Source: Chitinophagaceae bacterium (GTDB lineage: Bacteria; Bacteroidota; Bacteroidia; Chitinophagales; Chitinophagaceae). From it: a stretch of DNA of 64,000 bases. The stretch lies in assembly GCA_014379965.1 (NCBI GenBank), contig JACMKU010000090.1:1-64000 (forward strand), read 5' to 3'. The position numbers and the translations under genes were made by a program. The notes beneath the pieces are model-generated. The model was given only the letters and a program-made list of their open reading frames with translations, searched no databases and was not told the DNA's origin. This document shows positions 16,663 to 25,983 of this stretch, piece after piece (position 1 is the first letter of the stretch; every line of letters starts with the position of its first letter).

Positions 16663-17904
16663 ATGGATTTATTACGTTTCATCACAGCCGGTAGCGTCGA
16701 CGACGGCAAGAGCACATTGATCGGGCGGCTATTGTATGATAGCAAGAACATCCTCATCGATCAGATGGAAGCATTGGAGAAATCGACTAAGAATAGAGCC
16801 GATGGTTCCGTCGATCTCGCCCTTCTTACCGACGGCCTACGCGCCGAGCGCGAGCAAGGGATCACCATCGACGTGGCCTATCGCTATTTCACAACTCCAA
16901 AGCGCAAGTTCATCATAGCCGATGCACCTGGACACGTGCAATACACGCGAAACATGATCACGGGGGCCTCGAACGCCAACCTCATCATCGTGCTTATCGA
17001 TGCGCGTCTCGGTGTGGTTGAGCAAACTCGTCGCCACTCGATCATCGCATCGCTGCTCAAGATACCCCACGTAGTTGTTGCAATCAATAAGATGGACCTG
17101 GTGGAATATTCGCAGGATGTCTTTAACAACATTGTCATCGATTACGCCGAGGTAGCCAGGCAATTGGGCCTAAAAGATGTCACCTACATTCCCATTAGTG
17201 CATTGAACGGCGACAATATTGTAGATCGTTCCTCTAACATCGACTGGTACGACGGCAAGCCCTTGCTCGAGTTCCTGGAAGATGTACAAACTGACAGCGA
17301 TATCAACCTTACTGACGCGAGATTCCAGGTTCAATTGGTGATTCGCCCGCAGACGGAAGAACTCCACGACTACCGCGGATATGCAGGCAAAATTCTAAGC
17401 GGTGTTTATAAAAAGGGAGATGCAGTGAAGGTGCTTCCCGCCGGCATTTTCACCACGATCAGCAAGCTCGAGGTGGGGGGCGAAGAAGTAGACGAAGTGT
17501 TTGCCCCGCAGGCGGCCGTTATCCAACTCAGCGATGATATTGATATCAGCCGGGGAGATTCCATCGTGAAGGCGGATGACTCGCCAACTATTGCTAATGA
17601 GATCGAGGTATTGCTTTGCTGGTTAGACGAGAAGCCCCTCCAGGCAGGCAACAAATATTACATCCAGCATAACAGCAGGCTCGTAAGGTCGGTGGTACGT
17701 TCAATCGAATATAAGCTCGATGTGAACAGCCTTCAGCAACAGCAAGTGGAAGGACAGGTGAAATTGAATGAAGTGGTGAGGGCCACTATTAAGACTTCGT
17801 CGCCACTCGTCTATGATTCTTATGCCGACATCAATGTGAATGGAAGTGCAGTACTCATCGACGAGACGAGCAATAGCACAGTGGCCGCCGTACTGTTCCA
17901 ATAA
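16663..17904 (+). CDS. cysN: Sulfate adenylyltransferase subunit 1 (GTPase)
   Basis: The 413-residue GTPase subunit of ATP sulfurylase, related to EF-Tu. G motifs: TAGSVDDGKSTLIGRLLYDS (P-loop), DAPGHVQYTRNM (G3) and NKMDLVEY (G4). Domains 2 and 3 follow. The start is set at the ATG at 16663, giving MDLLRFITAGS, because upstream codons derive from the repeat. There is no fused APS kinase domain, which fits the APS reductase upstream. It lies 25 bases before cobA. Confidence 0.96.
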   Translation: MDLLRFITAGSVDDGKSTLIGRLLYDSKNILIDQMEALEKSTKNRADGSVDLALLTDGLRAEREQGITIDVAYRYFTTPKRKFIIADAPGHVQYTRNMITGASNANLIIVLIDARLGVVEQTRRHSIIASLLKIPHVVVAINKMDLVEYSQDVFNNIVIDYAEVARQLGLKDVTYIPISALNGDNIVDRSSNIDWYDGKPLLEFLEDVQTDSDINLTDARFQVQLVIRPQTEELHDYRGYAGKILSGVYKKGDAVKVLPAGIFTTISKLEVGGEEVDEVFAPQAAVIQLSDDIDISRGDSIVKADDSPTIANEIEVLLCWLDEKPLQAGNKYYIQHNSRLVRSVVRSIEYKLDVNSLQQQQVEGQVKLNEVVRATIKTSSPLVYDSYADINVNGSAVLIDETSNSTVAAVLFQ

Positions 17905-17929
17905 TTTTTTCGTTGCATTAATAAATGAT

Positions 17930-18727
17930 ATGATCGATAGTAAACCAAATGTGATACTTGCTGGCGCGGGCCCCGGTGATCCGGATCTCATCACGCTGAA
18001 GCTGCAGAAGCGCCTCGCCGTGGCAGATGTGATCATAGCCGACCGCCTGGTCAACCCACTGATCGTGGAAACCCATGCTCGAAAGGATGCGGAGATCATT
18101 CTTGCAGGGAAGCAGGGCTATAATGATGCTTCGATCAGCCAGCAGGAAATTTCAACGATGATCGTGGAGCATGCACTCGCCGGCAAAACAGTCCTTCGCC
18201 TCAAGGGCGGCGATGTTGCTTTCTTCAGCAACGTGCTCGACGAGTTGCAGGTACTGTCTCAGCACAATCTTTCCTTCGAGATCATTCCCGGCATTACCGC
18301 CGCCTCAGGCGCCTCGGCTTATGCCGGTATTCCTCTAACGGCCAGAGGTTTTTCGCAGGCGGTTCAATTCATCACGTTCAATCCAACAAATTTCTATAGC
18401 TCGGAAAAATGGAAAAGTCTTTCATCAACATCTGATACGCTGGTCTTCTACATGGCGGCTAAGAACATCGAGGACCTTGCGGAATTGTTGCTACGGTATT
18501 CCAGGAAACCCCTTACGCCTATGGCCGTGATAGAGCAGGCGACGACACAACACCAGAAGGTACATGTAACCACCTTAAAGGATTGCAGCGTTGACTTCGC
18601 TGGAAAGCAATTTAGCTCCCCTTCACTCATCATCGTGGGCGAGGTGGTTAGGCTTCACCACGACTTTAATTGGTTCCAGGCGGATAAGGCAGGATCAGTA
18701 TTCACCGAATTAATTAATGGCAAATGA
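17930..18727 (+). CDS. cobA: Uroporphyrinogen-III C-methyltransferase
   Basis: SUMT, about 265 residues, adds two SAM-derived methyl groups to uroporphyrinogen III to give precorrin-2. The N-terminal VILAGAGPGDPDLITLK and the later VLRLKGGDVAF and PGITAASGASAYAGIPLT are the family signatures. It is a stand-alone methyltransferase domain; the dehydrogenase/chelatase part of siroheme synthase is encoded at 25984. The ATG at 17930 gives the standard start, although the frame is open 30 codons further upstream inside cysN. It is followed after six bases by cysJ. Confidence 0.95.
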   Translation: MIDSKPNVILAGAGPGDPDLITLKLQKRLAVADVIIADRLVNPLIVETHARKDAEIILAGKQGYNDASISQQEISTMIVEHALAGKTVLRLKGGDVAFFSNVLDELQVLSQHNLSFEIIPGITAASGASAYAGIPLTARGFSQAVQFITFNPTNFYSSEKWKSLSSTSDTLVFYMAAKNIEDLAELLLRYSRKPLTPMAVIEQATTQHQKVHVTTLKDCSVDFAGKQFSSPSLIIVGEVVRLHHDFNWFQADKAGSVFTELINGK

Positions 18728-18733
18728 TCTCTC

Positions 18734-20443
18734 ATGATTGGTGAAACAAGACTAAAACAACTACACGCGTTAATCGAAGGCTATTCTCAGGAAGAGCTGA
18801 TATGGATCAATGGATACCTCTCTGGCATCGTTGCAAAGAGCCAGAATGGTAACGGGCATACGAATGGAGCTGAAGTAAAAGCGACAAGCACAAAGAAGAT
18901 CAGTCTTGTGTTTGGCACGGAGACAGGCAATGCACAGCGGCTCGCCACTCAATTGGCCGCCGTAGCCAAGAAGAAGGGAGTTAATGCAAAGCTCGCCGAC
19001 CTCAGTCAATATCGGTTCAGCGATCTCGCACGCGAAGAATATTTTTTTATCGTTATCAGTACACAAGGCGAAGGGGAGCCCCCGATCCCTGCTAAGAAGT
19101 TTTACGATTATATTCATGAAAACGAGCTTTCTCTCGGGCACCTGAAGTTTGGCGTTCTCGCTCTCGGTGACAGTTCCTACCCCATGTTCTGCAAGACCGG
19201 CGAGGATGTAGACGCTCGCTTCGAGAAGCTTGGTGCTTCGAGAGTAGTTCCGCTGCAGAGATGCGACGTCGACTACGAGAGTGATGCCGCGACGTGGTTT
19301 GAAAAAGTGCTTGCATCGGCCGCACAGCAAGAGTCCGCACCGTCCCCCGTTGTGAAAACGGAACCGGCAAAGAAGACGGGTAAGAAGATTTATCATGGAA
19401 CTATACTCGCGAACATCAACCTTAATGACCGCGGCTCAAATAAATCAACTTACCATATAGAGATCGGAACAGATGAACCTATCTCTTATGAACCGGGCGA
19501 CACGATAGGAATTATTCCGCGCAACAGGGAAGACGTGGTCGACAAGATCATAAGTCTAACCGGAATCGATTCATCATTAGAAATCGCTACTTCGAAGGCC
19601 ACTTCCACCGTGAGGGAGTTGCTCGCACAACACCTCAACATTTGTTATCTCCTTACCAGCACGATCAAGAAATACGCTACGATCATCCAGCAGGAAATCC
19701 CTGATACCAGGATGGACCTTGTCGATCTTCTTCGAATCTTTCCAGTAAAGGATGCGACGCAATTCGAAGAGGTAGTAAAAATCTTGATGCCCATTGCCCC
19801 AAGGCTTTATTCGGTGGCTTCGTCTCCGGCTGCCCATGGTGAAAACGAAGTCCATATCACTGTGGCACGGGATCGCTTCCTTGCGCAGGACGAACAACGT
19901 TATGGACTCTGTAGCGAATTCCTAGGTGACCAGCCAGTCAATTCTGCCATTCATTTTTACGTGCATAAGGACAAACATTTTAAACTTCCATCAGCTGAGA
20001 AAGATGTGATCATGATAGGCCCCGGTACAGGTGTTGCACCATTCCGATCTTTCCTCGCGGAGCGTGATGCCACGGGTGCGAATGGTAGAAACTGGTTCTT
20101 CTTCGGTGAGCAACATTTCATATCCGATTTTCTTTACCAGACCGAGATACAGCGTTTTCACCAGATGGGTGTGCTTAACAAGCTAAACCTGGCTTTCTCG
20201 CGCGACCAGGCTGAGAAGATCTATGTGCAGCATCGCATGCTAGAAAACAGTGCGGAGTTGTTTCAATGGATAGATAAAGGCGCGTCGGTATTCATCAGTG
20301 GAACAAAGGACCCCATGAGCAAGGATGTAGAGGATACGTTATTACAAATTATCAGTGTCGAGGGTAAGAGATCTCCGGAAGAAGCAAAGCAGTACCTGGA
20401 TCAAATGAAGAAGGGGGGGAGGTATGAGAAGGACGTTTATTGA
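18734..20443 (+). CDS. cysJ: Sulfite reductase flavoprotein, CysJ-like
   Basis: A 569-residue diflavin reductase. Order: a short N-terminal helix region, a flavodoxin-like FMN domain (about 55-195; VFGTETGNAQRLA, STQGEGEPP, LALGDSSYPMFC), then a FAD-binding domain with connecting insert (about 220-410; RLYSVASSP for FAD), then the NADPH domain (GPGTGVAPFRSFLAER, FFFGEQH, and a C-terminal aromatic Tyr). It passes electrons from NADPH to CysI. After its stop codon a 140-base GAGGCGG array separates it from cysI. Confidence 0.95.
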   Translation: MIGETRLKQLHALIEGYSQEELIWINGYLSGIVAKSQNGNGHTNGAEVKATSTKKISLVFGTETGNAQRLATQLAAVAKKKGVNAKLADLSQYRFSDLAREEYFFIVISTQGEGEPPIPAKKFYDYIHENELSLGHLKFGVLALGDSSYPMFCKTGEDVDARFEKLGASRVVPLQRCDVDYESDAATWFEKVLASAAQQESAPSPVVKTEPAKKTGKKIYHGTILANINLNDRGSNKSTYHIEIGTDEPISYEPGDTIGIIPRNREDVVDKIISLTGIDSSLEIATSKATSTVRELLAQHLNICYLLTSTIKKYATIIQQEIPDTRMDLVDLLRIFPVKDATQFEEVVKILMPIAPRLYSVASSPAAHGENEVHITVARDRFLAQDEQRYGLCSEFLGDQPVNSAIHFYVHKDKHFKLPSAEKDVIMIGPGTGVAPFRSFLAERDATGANGRNWFFFGEQHFISDFLYQTEIQRFHQMGVLNKLNLAFSRDQAEKIYVQHRMLENSAELFQWIDKGASVFISGTKDPMSKDVEDTLLQIISVEGKRSPEEAKQYLDQMKKGGRYEKDVY

Positions 20444-20583
20444 GAGGCGGGAGACTGGAGGCGGGAGGATGGAGGCGGGAGACTGGAGGCGGGATACTGG
20501 AGGCGGGAGGATGGAGGCGGGAGGATGGAGGCGGGAGACTGGAGGCGGGATACTGGATGCTGGATACTGGATGCTGGAGTGAG
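20444..20583. repeat. Tandem array, ten 14-base units (two heptads each)
   Basis: Ten consecutive 14-mers of the type GAGGCGG+GAGACTG begin at the base after the cysJ stop codon. The last two drift to GATGCTG+GATACTG. There is no matching arm nearby except a weak CTCGCTCCCGCTCTG stretch at about 20592. The same family occurs in reverse orientation at 44902-44954 and, changed, at 59129-59212. Confidence 0.92.
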
Positions 20584-20634
20584 TGTGCACCCTCGCTCCC
20601 GCTCTGTGACTCGCTCATTATTTAATACGCAACA

Positions 20635-22299
20635 ATGACTGAAAAAAATAATTTATCACCCGTAGAACGCATCAAGACATCGAGTGATGGTCTTCGGGGC
20701 ACTCTGAAAGAGAGTCTCAAGGATGATATCACTGGTGCCCTGCATGAAGACGACCAGTCCTTAATCAAGTTTCACGGATTATACCAGCAGGACGATCGGG
20801 ATCGTCGCGAGGAGCGTACCGCGAAGAAATTGGAATGGTTGTATTCATATATGATCCGGTTACGCCTGCCTGGTGGATTTCTCACACCCGAGCAATGGAT
20901 TGGATTGCATCATATCGCAGGTGAGCATTCGACAGGTACGATCAAGATCACCACCCGTCAAACCGTTCAACTACACGGCATCATCAAGTCGGACATAAAG
21001 CCAACGATACAGTCGTTTAATACACTACACCTGGATTCGATAGCGGCCTGCGGCGATGTAAACCGTAATGTGACATGCAGCGCTCATCCTAACGAATCGC
21101 CATTGCATGCAGAGGTATTTAGTTACGCGGGGAAAATAAGCCAGTTGGCCCTTCCTAAAACACGCGCATATTATGATATCTGGCTGGATGAGGAGCAGAT
21201 CGCGGAGAAGAGCGAGGAAGATCCACTGTACCAGGATCGTTATCTGCCAAGAAAATTCAAGATTGGACTAGTCATTCCTCCTAATAACGACGTGGATGTA
21301 TTGACGAATGATGTCGGACTTATCGCCATCATCGAGAACAATGAACTGAAAGGATTCAACATAGCAGCGGGTGGTGGACTGAGCGCCACTCATGGAAATC
21401 CCAGCACGTATCCCCGTCTCGCGACGATCCTTGGTTTCGTTTCCGGCGAGGCTAATGTGTTGAAAGCCGTCTACGAGATCATGACGATTCAACGTGACAA
21501 CGGGAATCGGAGCGACAGGAAGCTGGCTCGCCTGAAGTATACGATTGACAGGATGGGCATCCCTGGATTCAAAGCTGAACTGGAAAAGAGATGCGGATTC
21601 AAGTTGGAGGCGCCGAGGGCCTATGCTTTCACTGAGAGGAAAGATCACTATGGCTGGGGGCAGAGCAGTAGTGGCAATTGGCATTACACAGTGTTCGTAG
21701 AGAATGGTCGCGTGCTCGACGATAAGAAGGTGCCGTTGAAGACGGGCCTGCTCGAGATCGCTAAGACCGGTAAGATCAATTTCCGTTTTACAGGTAACCA
21801 GAATGTAATCCTGAGTGATATCAGTCCTTCGAATAAAGAAGAGATTGAGATACTGCTGAACAAGTTTGGCATCAATGCGCATACTGATTCCGCGGGTGTC
21901 TTGAGGAAAAATGCGATTGCATGTGTTGCCTTCAATACCTGCCCGCTCGCACTCGCGGAGGCACAACGGTACTTGCCAACGCTCATCGATAAGATTGAAC
22001 CCATTCTTTCGAAGTATTCCTTGGATAAAGACGAGATCACATTGCGAATGACGGGTTGCCCGAATGGATGCGGCCGTTCACCAGCTGCGGAAATTGGATT
22101 GATAGGAACTGCATATGGTCAATATAACCTTCATATTGGTGGAGACAGGGTAGGGGAGCGACTTAATATTAAATACAGGGATAGCCTGGGAGAGGATCAG
22201 ATACTACAGGAACTGGACTCACTGTTTGGTTCGTATAGTCGAGATAAGAATACGGATGAGACTTTCGGCGATTTTGTTATCAGGCAAAAAATAGTATAG
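20635..22299 (+). CDS. cysI: Sulfite reductase hemoprotein (siroheme/4Fe-4S)
   Basis: A 554-residue assimilatory sulfite reductase that reduces sulfite to sulfide with six electrons. The repeated ferredoxin-like and siroheme-binding folds are recognisable (STGTIKITTRQTVQLHGI, AACGDVNRNVTCS). The cluster ligands are CVAFNTC (C-x5-C) and GCPNGCGRS (C-x3-C), the last being the axial bridge between the 4Fe-4S cluster and siroheme. It is directly followed by the aminolevulinate synthase gene with no gap, so the siroheme enzyme and its cofactor pathway share a transcript. Confidence 0.96.
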   Translation: MTEKNNLSPVERIKTSSDGLRGTLKESLKDDITGALHEDDQSLIKFHGLYQQDDRDRREERTAKKLEWLYSYMIRLRLPGGFLTPEQWIGLHHIAGEHSTGTIKITTRQTVQLHGIIKSDIKPTIQSFNTLHLDSIAACGDVNRNVTCSAHPNESPLHAEVFSYAGKISQLALPKTRAYYDIWLDEEQIAEKSEEDPLYQDRYLPRKFKIGLVIPPNNDVDVLTNDVGLIAIIENNELKGFNIAAGGGLSATHGNPSTYPRLATILGFVSGEANVLKAVYEIMTIQRDNGNRSDRKLARLKYTIDRMGIPGFKAELEKRCGFKLEAPRAYAFTERKDHYGWGQSSSGNWHYTVFVENGRVLDDKKVPLKTGLLEIAKTGKINFRFTGNQNVILSDISPSNKEEIEILLNKFGINAHTDSAGVLRKNAIACVAFNTCPLALAEAQRYLPTLIDKIEPILSKYSLDKDEITLRMTGCPNGCGRSPAAEIGLIGTAYGQYNLHIGGDRVGERLNIKYRDSLGEDQILQELDSLFGSYSRDKNTDETFGDFVIRQKIV

Positions 22300-23565
22300 A
22301 TGTTTTTGTACGATCAATATTTTGAGCAGAAGTTACAGCAGTTAAGGGATAACGGCTCCTACAGGTATTTCCTGGAGGTGAACAAGAGTGCGCAGCACTT
22401 TCCTTCATTTTACTATACTAATGATGAAGGAATACAAAGATCAGCGGTCAATTGGTGTAGCAATGATTACCTCTGCATGAGCACTAGGGAAGAGGTCATT
22501 GCAAAACTTGGATTCGTCACTCATCGTAGCGGGACGGCAAGCAGTGGAACAAGAAACATTTCTGGAACGACGATTCACCATAAGGAACTTGAACGTACGC
22601 TGGCGAACTGGCATGGTAAAGAAGCAGCGTTGCTCTTCAATGGGGCCTACCAGGCAAATGTGACTACGCTACAGACATTGGGAAGGCAAATACCCGATCT
22701 GATCTTCATCTCGGATGCCCGCAACCATGCTTCGATCATTGAAGGCATAAGAGCCGCAGGCAATGAGAAAAGAATTTTCAGGCATAATGACCCGGCGCAC
22801 CTGGAAGAGATTCTACAGTCGCTGGAACCGGGACGTCCTAGACTAGTGGTGTTCGAATCGGTCTATTCCATATCTGGAACGATCGCTCCGGTGAAGAAGA
22901 TACTTGAGATCGCTAAATTATACAACGCTCTCACCTACGTAGATGAAGTGCATGCAGTGGGACTGTATGGTGAAAACGGCGCTGGCCTTTTCGAGCAGGA
23001 GGGAATCCAGGATGGGATCGACATATTGAATGGTACACTATCGAAAGCGATAGGCGTTTTCGGTGGATATATTGCAGCAAAGTCAACTATCATTGACTTC
23101 ATCAGGAGTTATGGCAGTGGGTTCATCTTTACGACGTCACTACCACCCGCAGTATGTAGTGCGGCTAACAAGAGCATACAACTCATCAGGCAGAATCCTG
23201 TGTGGAGACAAGACCTACACAGGAATGTGAACCTGTTGCGCGACGGGCTCAGGCAAAACGGTGTCGTGTTCACTCATAATGAGTCGCACATTACCAGTGT
23301 ACCTGTTGGCGATGCTACACGATGCAGGCAGGTAGCTAATGACCTGCTTCATCAGCAGGGAATTTATTTGCAGCCAATCAATCATCCCACTGTACCAAAA
23401 GGGGAAGAGTGTTTGCGGATCATCATCACGGCGAGTCACCAATTAAAACATATTAATCACCTGGCATTTAGCCTTGGGAAGATATTAAATGGAAAAAATC
23501 AGGATCATAGGACGGAATTCCCGGCTTTCGCTTCTGCAGTTGGAAATAGTGCAACGGAAGATTGA
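22300..23565 (+). CDS. hemA: 5-aminolevulinate synthase (Shemin/C4 pathway)
   Basis: A PLP enzyme (421 residues) of the alpha-oxoamine synthase family. Motifs single out true ALAS rather than biotin or threonine-pathway relatives: WCSNDYLCM, SGTRNISGTT, GKEAALLFNGAY, NHASIIEGIRAAG, KRIFRHND, FESVYSISG, YVDEVHAVGLYG, GTLSKAIGVFGGY (PLP lysine K249) and, near the end, YLQPINHPTVPKG. It condenses glycine and succinyl-CoA to 5-aminolevulinate. ALAS is classically alphaproteobacterial and mitochondrial, while Bacteroidota usually make ALA from glutamyl-tRNA. It starts at the base after the cysI stop and overlaps hemC/D by 77 bases. Confidence 0.95.
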   Translation: MFLYDQYFEQKLQQLRDNGSYRYFLEVNKSAQHFPSFYYTNDEGIQRSAVNWCSNDYLCMSTREEVIAKLGFVTHRSGTASSGTRNISGTTIHHKELERTLANWHGKEAALLFNGAYQANVTTLQTLGRQIPDLIFISDARNHASIIEGIRAAGNEKRIFRHNDPAHLEEILQSLEPGRPRLVVFESVYSISGTIAPVKKILEIAKLYNALTYVDEVHAVGLYGENGAGLFEQEGIQDGIDILNGTLSKAIGVFGGYIAAKSTIIDFIRSYGSGFIFTTSLPPAVCSAANKSIQLIRQNPVWRQDLHRNVNLLRDGLRQNGVVFTHNESHITSVPVGDATRCRQVANDLLHQQGIYLQPINHPTVPKGEECLRIIITASHQLKHINHLAFSLGKILNGKNQDHRTEFPAFASAVGNSATED

Positions 23566-25012
23566 AGCGGCATATCCCGGAATGGAAGTTGAAGTCATCG
23601 CGCGTAGCAGTCGTGGTGATACCAACCGTGATGTGCCCCTGCATACCCTGGAGGGAAGTGATTTTTTCACGGAGGAAATATTCGAATCGTTATCAACAGG
23701 GGAGGCAGACATAGCGGTCCATTCATTGAAAGACATGAGCAGCGCACATTTTTTCGGCTCAAATACTTTCGCCGTCGTCGATCGCGATGATGCACGGGAT
23801 ATTGCCATCTTCCGGTCAAATGCGAAAGAAAAGATCAAGAATGGAGATAAGTTGATTATCGGTACGTGCTCACCGAGAAGGGAAGAGATGGCGATTGGGT
23901 TTTTACAAAAGGCCCTTCCGCAGGATAATAATTTTATAATAACAACGAAAAGCATACGCGGAAACGTGGATACCCGGTTGAGGAAGCTTGACGAAGGTGA
24001 GTATGATGGTATTATTCTCGCCACCGCCGGCCTGAATCGATTGTTGAGAAGCGATGCCGACGCGGCGACAATTAGAAGCCTGTTGCACGATAAACTCTTA
24101 ATGCTACTTCCTCTGATCGAGTGTGTGCCGGCGCCATGCCAGGGCGCCATCGTAGCCGAAGCAATACCATCAAATGAAATAGCAATTATGGTGCTCAATG
24201 CAATCAATGAGGCAAAACTGGAGAAGGATTGCATTGATGAAAAGAAAACTGCCTCGCGCTATGGAGCAGGTTGTATCCAACGATTTGGTGTGACGAGTCT
24301 TAATTATGGCGCAAATCGCTCGGTATATGCGGCAGGCACCAATGAAGTGGGAGAATCATTCAGTCACTGGTCGGGATTACCATCGCTTGACTTCGGCAAT
24401 AAGAATCTTTTCACGAGTACCGAATACATGGGGAAGTTCTTCGACTATGAATTCCAGGACGATCATTCCTCCATCGAAGAATCCATCGTCTATGTGGCAA
24501 ATTATAAAGCCATCAGGAGAGCAGGCCTATTGGACCAACTCAGGAGTAAGAAAGTTTGGGCAGCGGGTACGAAGACGTGGTTTGAATTGGCGAAGAAGGG
24601 GATATGGGTCGAAGGTTGCGCCGATGCATTTGGATTGGAATCGTTGGTTCAACCCTGGAGTATGCCATTGTTCAACATAAACAGGGAAAATGTTGCTTTG
24701 ATCACGAACACGCAATCTGTACATGGTTGGGCGACGAAGGGGTGGAAGGTGTATGGCACTTATGACTTTATTGAAAAACAATCACCGGAAATTGTCGGCA
24801 TGATCAGGAATGCCGATGTCTTGTTCTGGACAAGCTTTCGCCAGTATGAACAATATAAAGACCAGATAAAAGAGAATGCAATTCATGCCTGTCCTTATGG
24901 AGAGACGGCTGAGCTGCTTCGGGCGGCAGGAATTGAGCCGGTAGTATTTCCAAACATCAAAGCCTTTCAGCAATGGAGACAAATTTCTTCCCGCTCACGC
25001 AGCGTCGCCTGA
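23489..25012 (+). CDS. hemCD: Porphobilinogen deaminase / uroporphyrinogen-III synthase fusion
   Basis: A 507-residue bifunctional protein. Residues 4 to about 310 are HemC: IIGRNSRLSLLQ, DIAVHSLKDM (catalytic Asp82), GTCSPRRE (Arg130/131), SIRGNVDTRLRKLDEG, and the dipyrromethane-cofactor cysteine C262 in GAGCIQRFG. Residues about 333-500 look like HemD: KKVWAAGTKTWFELAKKGI and ADVLFWTSFRQYEQY, followed by HACPYGETAELLRAAGIEP. Together they would convert porphobilinogen to uroporphyrinogen III. The HemD part is divergent and rests on fold-level motifs. Overlaps with both neighbours (77 and 40 bases) suggest translational coupling. Confidence 0.88.
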   Translation: MEKIRIIGRNSRLSLLQLEIVQRKIEAAYPGMEVEVIARSSRGDTNRDVPLHTLEGSDFFTEEIFESLSTGEADIAVHSLKDMSSAHFFGSNTFAVVDRDDARDIAIFRSNAKEKIKNGDKLIIGTCSPRREEMAIGFLQKALPQDNNFIITTKSIRGNVDTRLRKLDEGEYDGIILATAGLNRLLRSDADAATIRSLLHDKLLMLLPLIECVPAPCQGAIVAEAIPSNEIAIMVLNAINEAKLEKDCIDEKKTASRYGAGCIQRFGVTSLNYGANRSVYAAGTNEVGESFSHWSGLPSLDFGNKNLFTSTEYMGKFFDYEFQDDHSSIEESIVYVANYKAIRRAGLLDQLRSKKVWAAGTKTWFELAKKGIWVEGCADAFGLESLVQPWSMPLFNINRENVALITNTQSVHGWATKGWKVYGTYDFIEKQSPEIVGMIRNADVLFWTSFRQYEQYKDQIKENAIHACPYGETAELLRAAGIEPVVFPNIKAFQQWRQISSRSRSVA

Positions 25013-25968
25013 GAACGGGTTCCCAGATTCGGGAACTGACCGCCTCCGTTAAGCTCTCTTACAAGAGCTTTATACAACCACTATTCGTGGATGAGGCCAT
25101 TGATTCACCAAGAAAGATAGATGGCCTGAATGGTGTAGAGGCAGATACGATCGATTCGTTGTTGTATCGTATTGAGCAGGATGCCAGGAATGGAGTTAAC
25201 AAGTTTCTGCTGTTCCCGGTGCCTGCACGAAAGAAGGAAAGTGATTTTGATTTCTCTTTTGCGCAAAAGGCACTCACGAGGATCAAACAGTCCTTCGGCA
25301 ATGATGTCTGGATTGCCGCGGATGTGTGCCTTTGTAGTTACACCACTCACGGTCATTGTGGGATCCTCAACGAGGACCACTCGAGATTGCTTAATAGTAG
25401 GTCGGTGGAAGTGCTGAGTCACTACGCGGCGACGCTCGCCAACGCGGGGGCGGATTGCATTGCACCGAGCGATATGATGGATGGACGAATCGGGGCGATC
25501 AGGAGCAAGCTCGATGCACTCGGTTTTGAGGAGGTAAGCATTATGAGCTATGCAGCAAAGTTCAGTTCGCAATTTTACGGTCCATTCCGGGACGCTTGTC
25601 ATTCCTCTCCTAATACGAATGGTTTACAGAACCGCAAGACCTACCAGGTTTCACCATTCAATAGCAACGATGCAATTGCCAGCGCTTTGAGGGATGAGAG
25701 AGAAGGAGCAGACATTCTCATGGTAAAGCCGGCAACGCTATATACGGATATTATTTCCCGGCTTAATCAACAAACATTGAAACCCATTGCAGCCTATCAT
25801 GTCAGTGGTGAGTATGCTGGCGTGGAAGCGCTAGCAGAGAAGGGCTTGCTGGACCGCGAGGCTGCACACATCGAGGTGTGGGCTTCACTCCAACGCAGCG
25901 GCGCGGACATAATTATTTCCTATGCCTCACGGCATGCGAAGGATTGGATCAATAACGTAGTTATTTAA
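24973..25968 (+). CDS. hemB: Porphobilinogen synthase (ALA dehydratase)
   Basis: HemB, 331 residues, joins two ALA molecules into porphobilinogen. The Schiff-base lysines are K196 (SYAAKFSSQFYGPFRDA) and K252 (MVKPATLY). The metal site DVCLCSYTTHGHCG carries three cysteines (119, 121, 129), the zinc-dependent type. The start at 24973 lies 40 bases inside hemCD. The gap to the next gene is 15 bases. In Bacteroidota hemB usually sits away from sulfur genes, so this copy may be dedicated to siroheme. Confidence 0.95.
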   Translation: METNFFPLTQRRLRTGSQIRELTASVKLSYKSFIQPLFVDEAIDSPRKIDGLNGVEADTIDSLLYRIEQDARNGVNKFLLFPVPARKKESDFDFSFAQKALTRIKQSFGNDVWIAADVCLCSYTTHGHCGILNEDHSRLLNSRSVEVLSHYAATLANAGADCIAPSDMMDGRIGAIRSKLDALGFEEVSIMSYAAKFSSQFYGPFRDACHSSPNTNGLQNRKTYQVSPFNSNDAIASALRDEREGADILMVKPATLYTDIISRLNQQTLKPIAAYHVSGEYAGVEALAEKGLLDREAAHIEVWASLQRSGADIIISYASRHAKDWINNVVI

Positions 25969-25983
25969 AGACAACATCAACTA

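Noticed and set aside
20342-20618. Proline-rich minus-strand proteins opposite the 3' end of cysJ
   Set aside because: The open frames are produced by the 14-base repeat (PPASILPPPVSRL-type peptides); both overlap the end of cysJ on the opposite strand and lack a plausible start.
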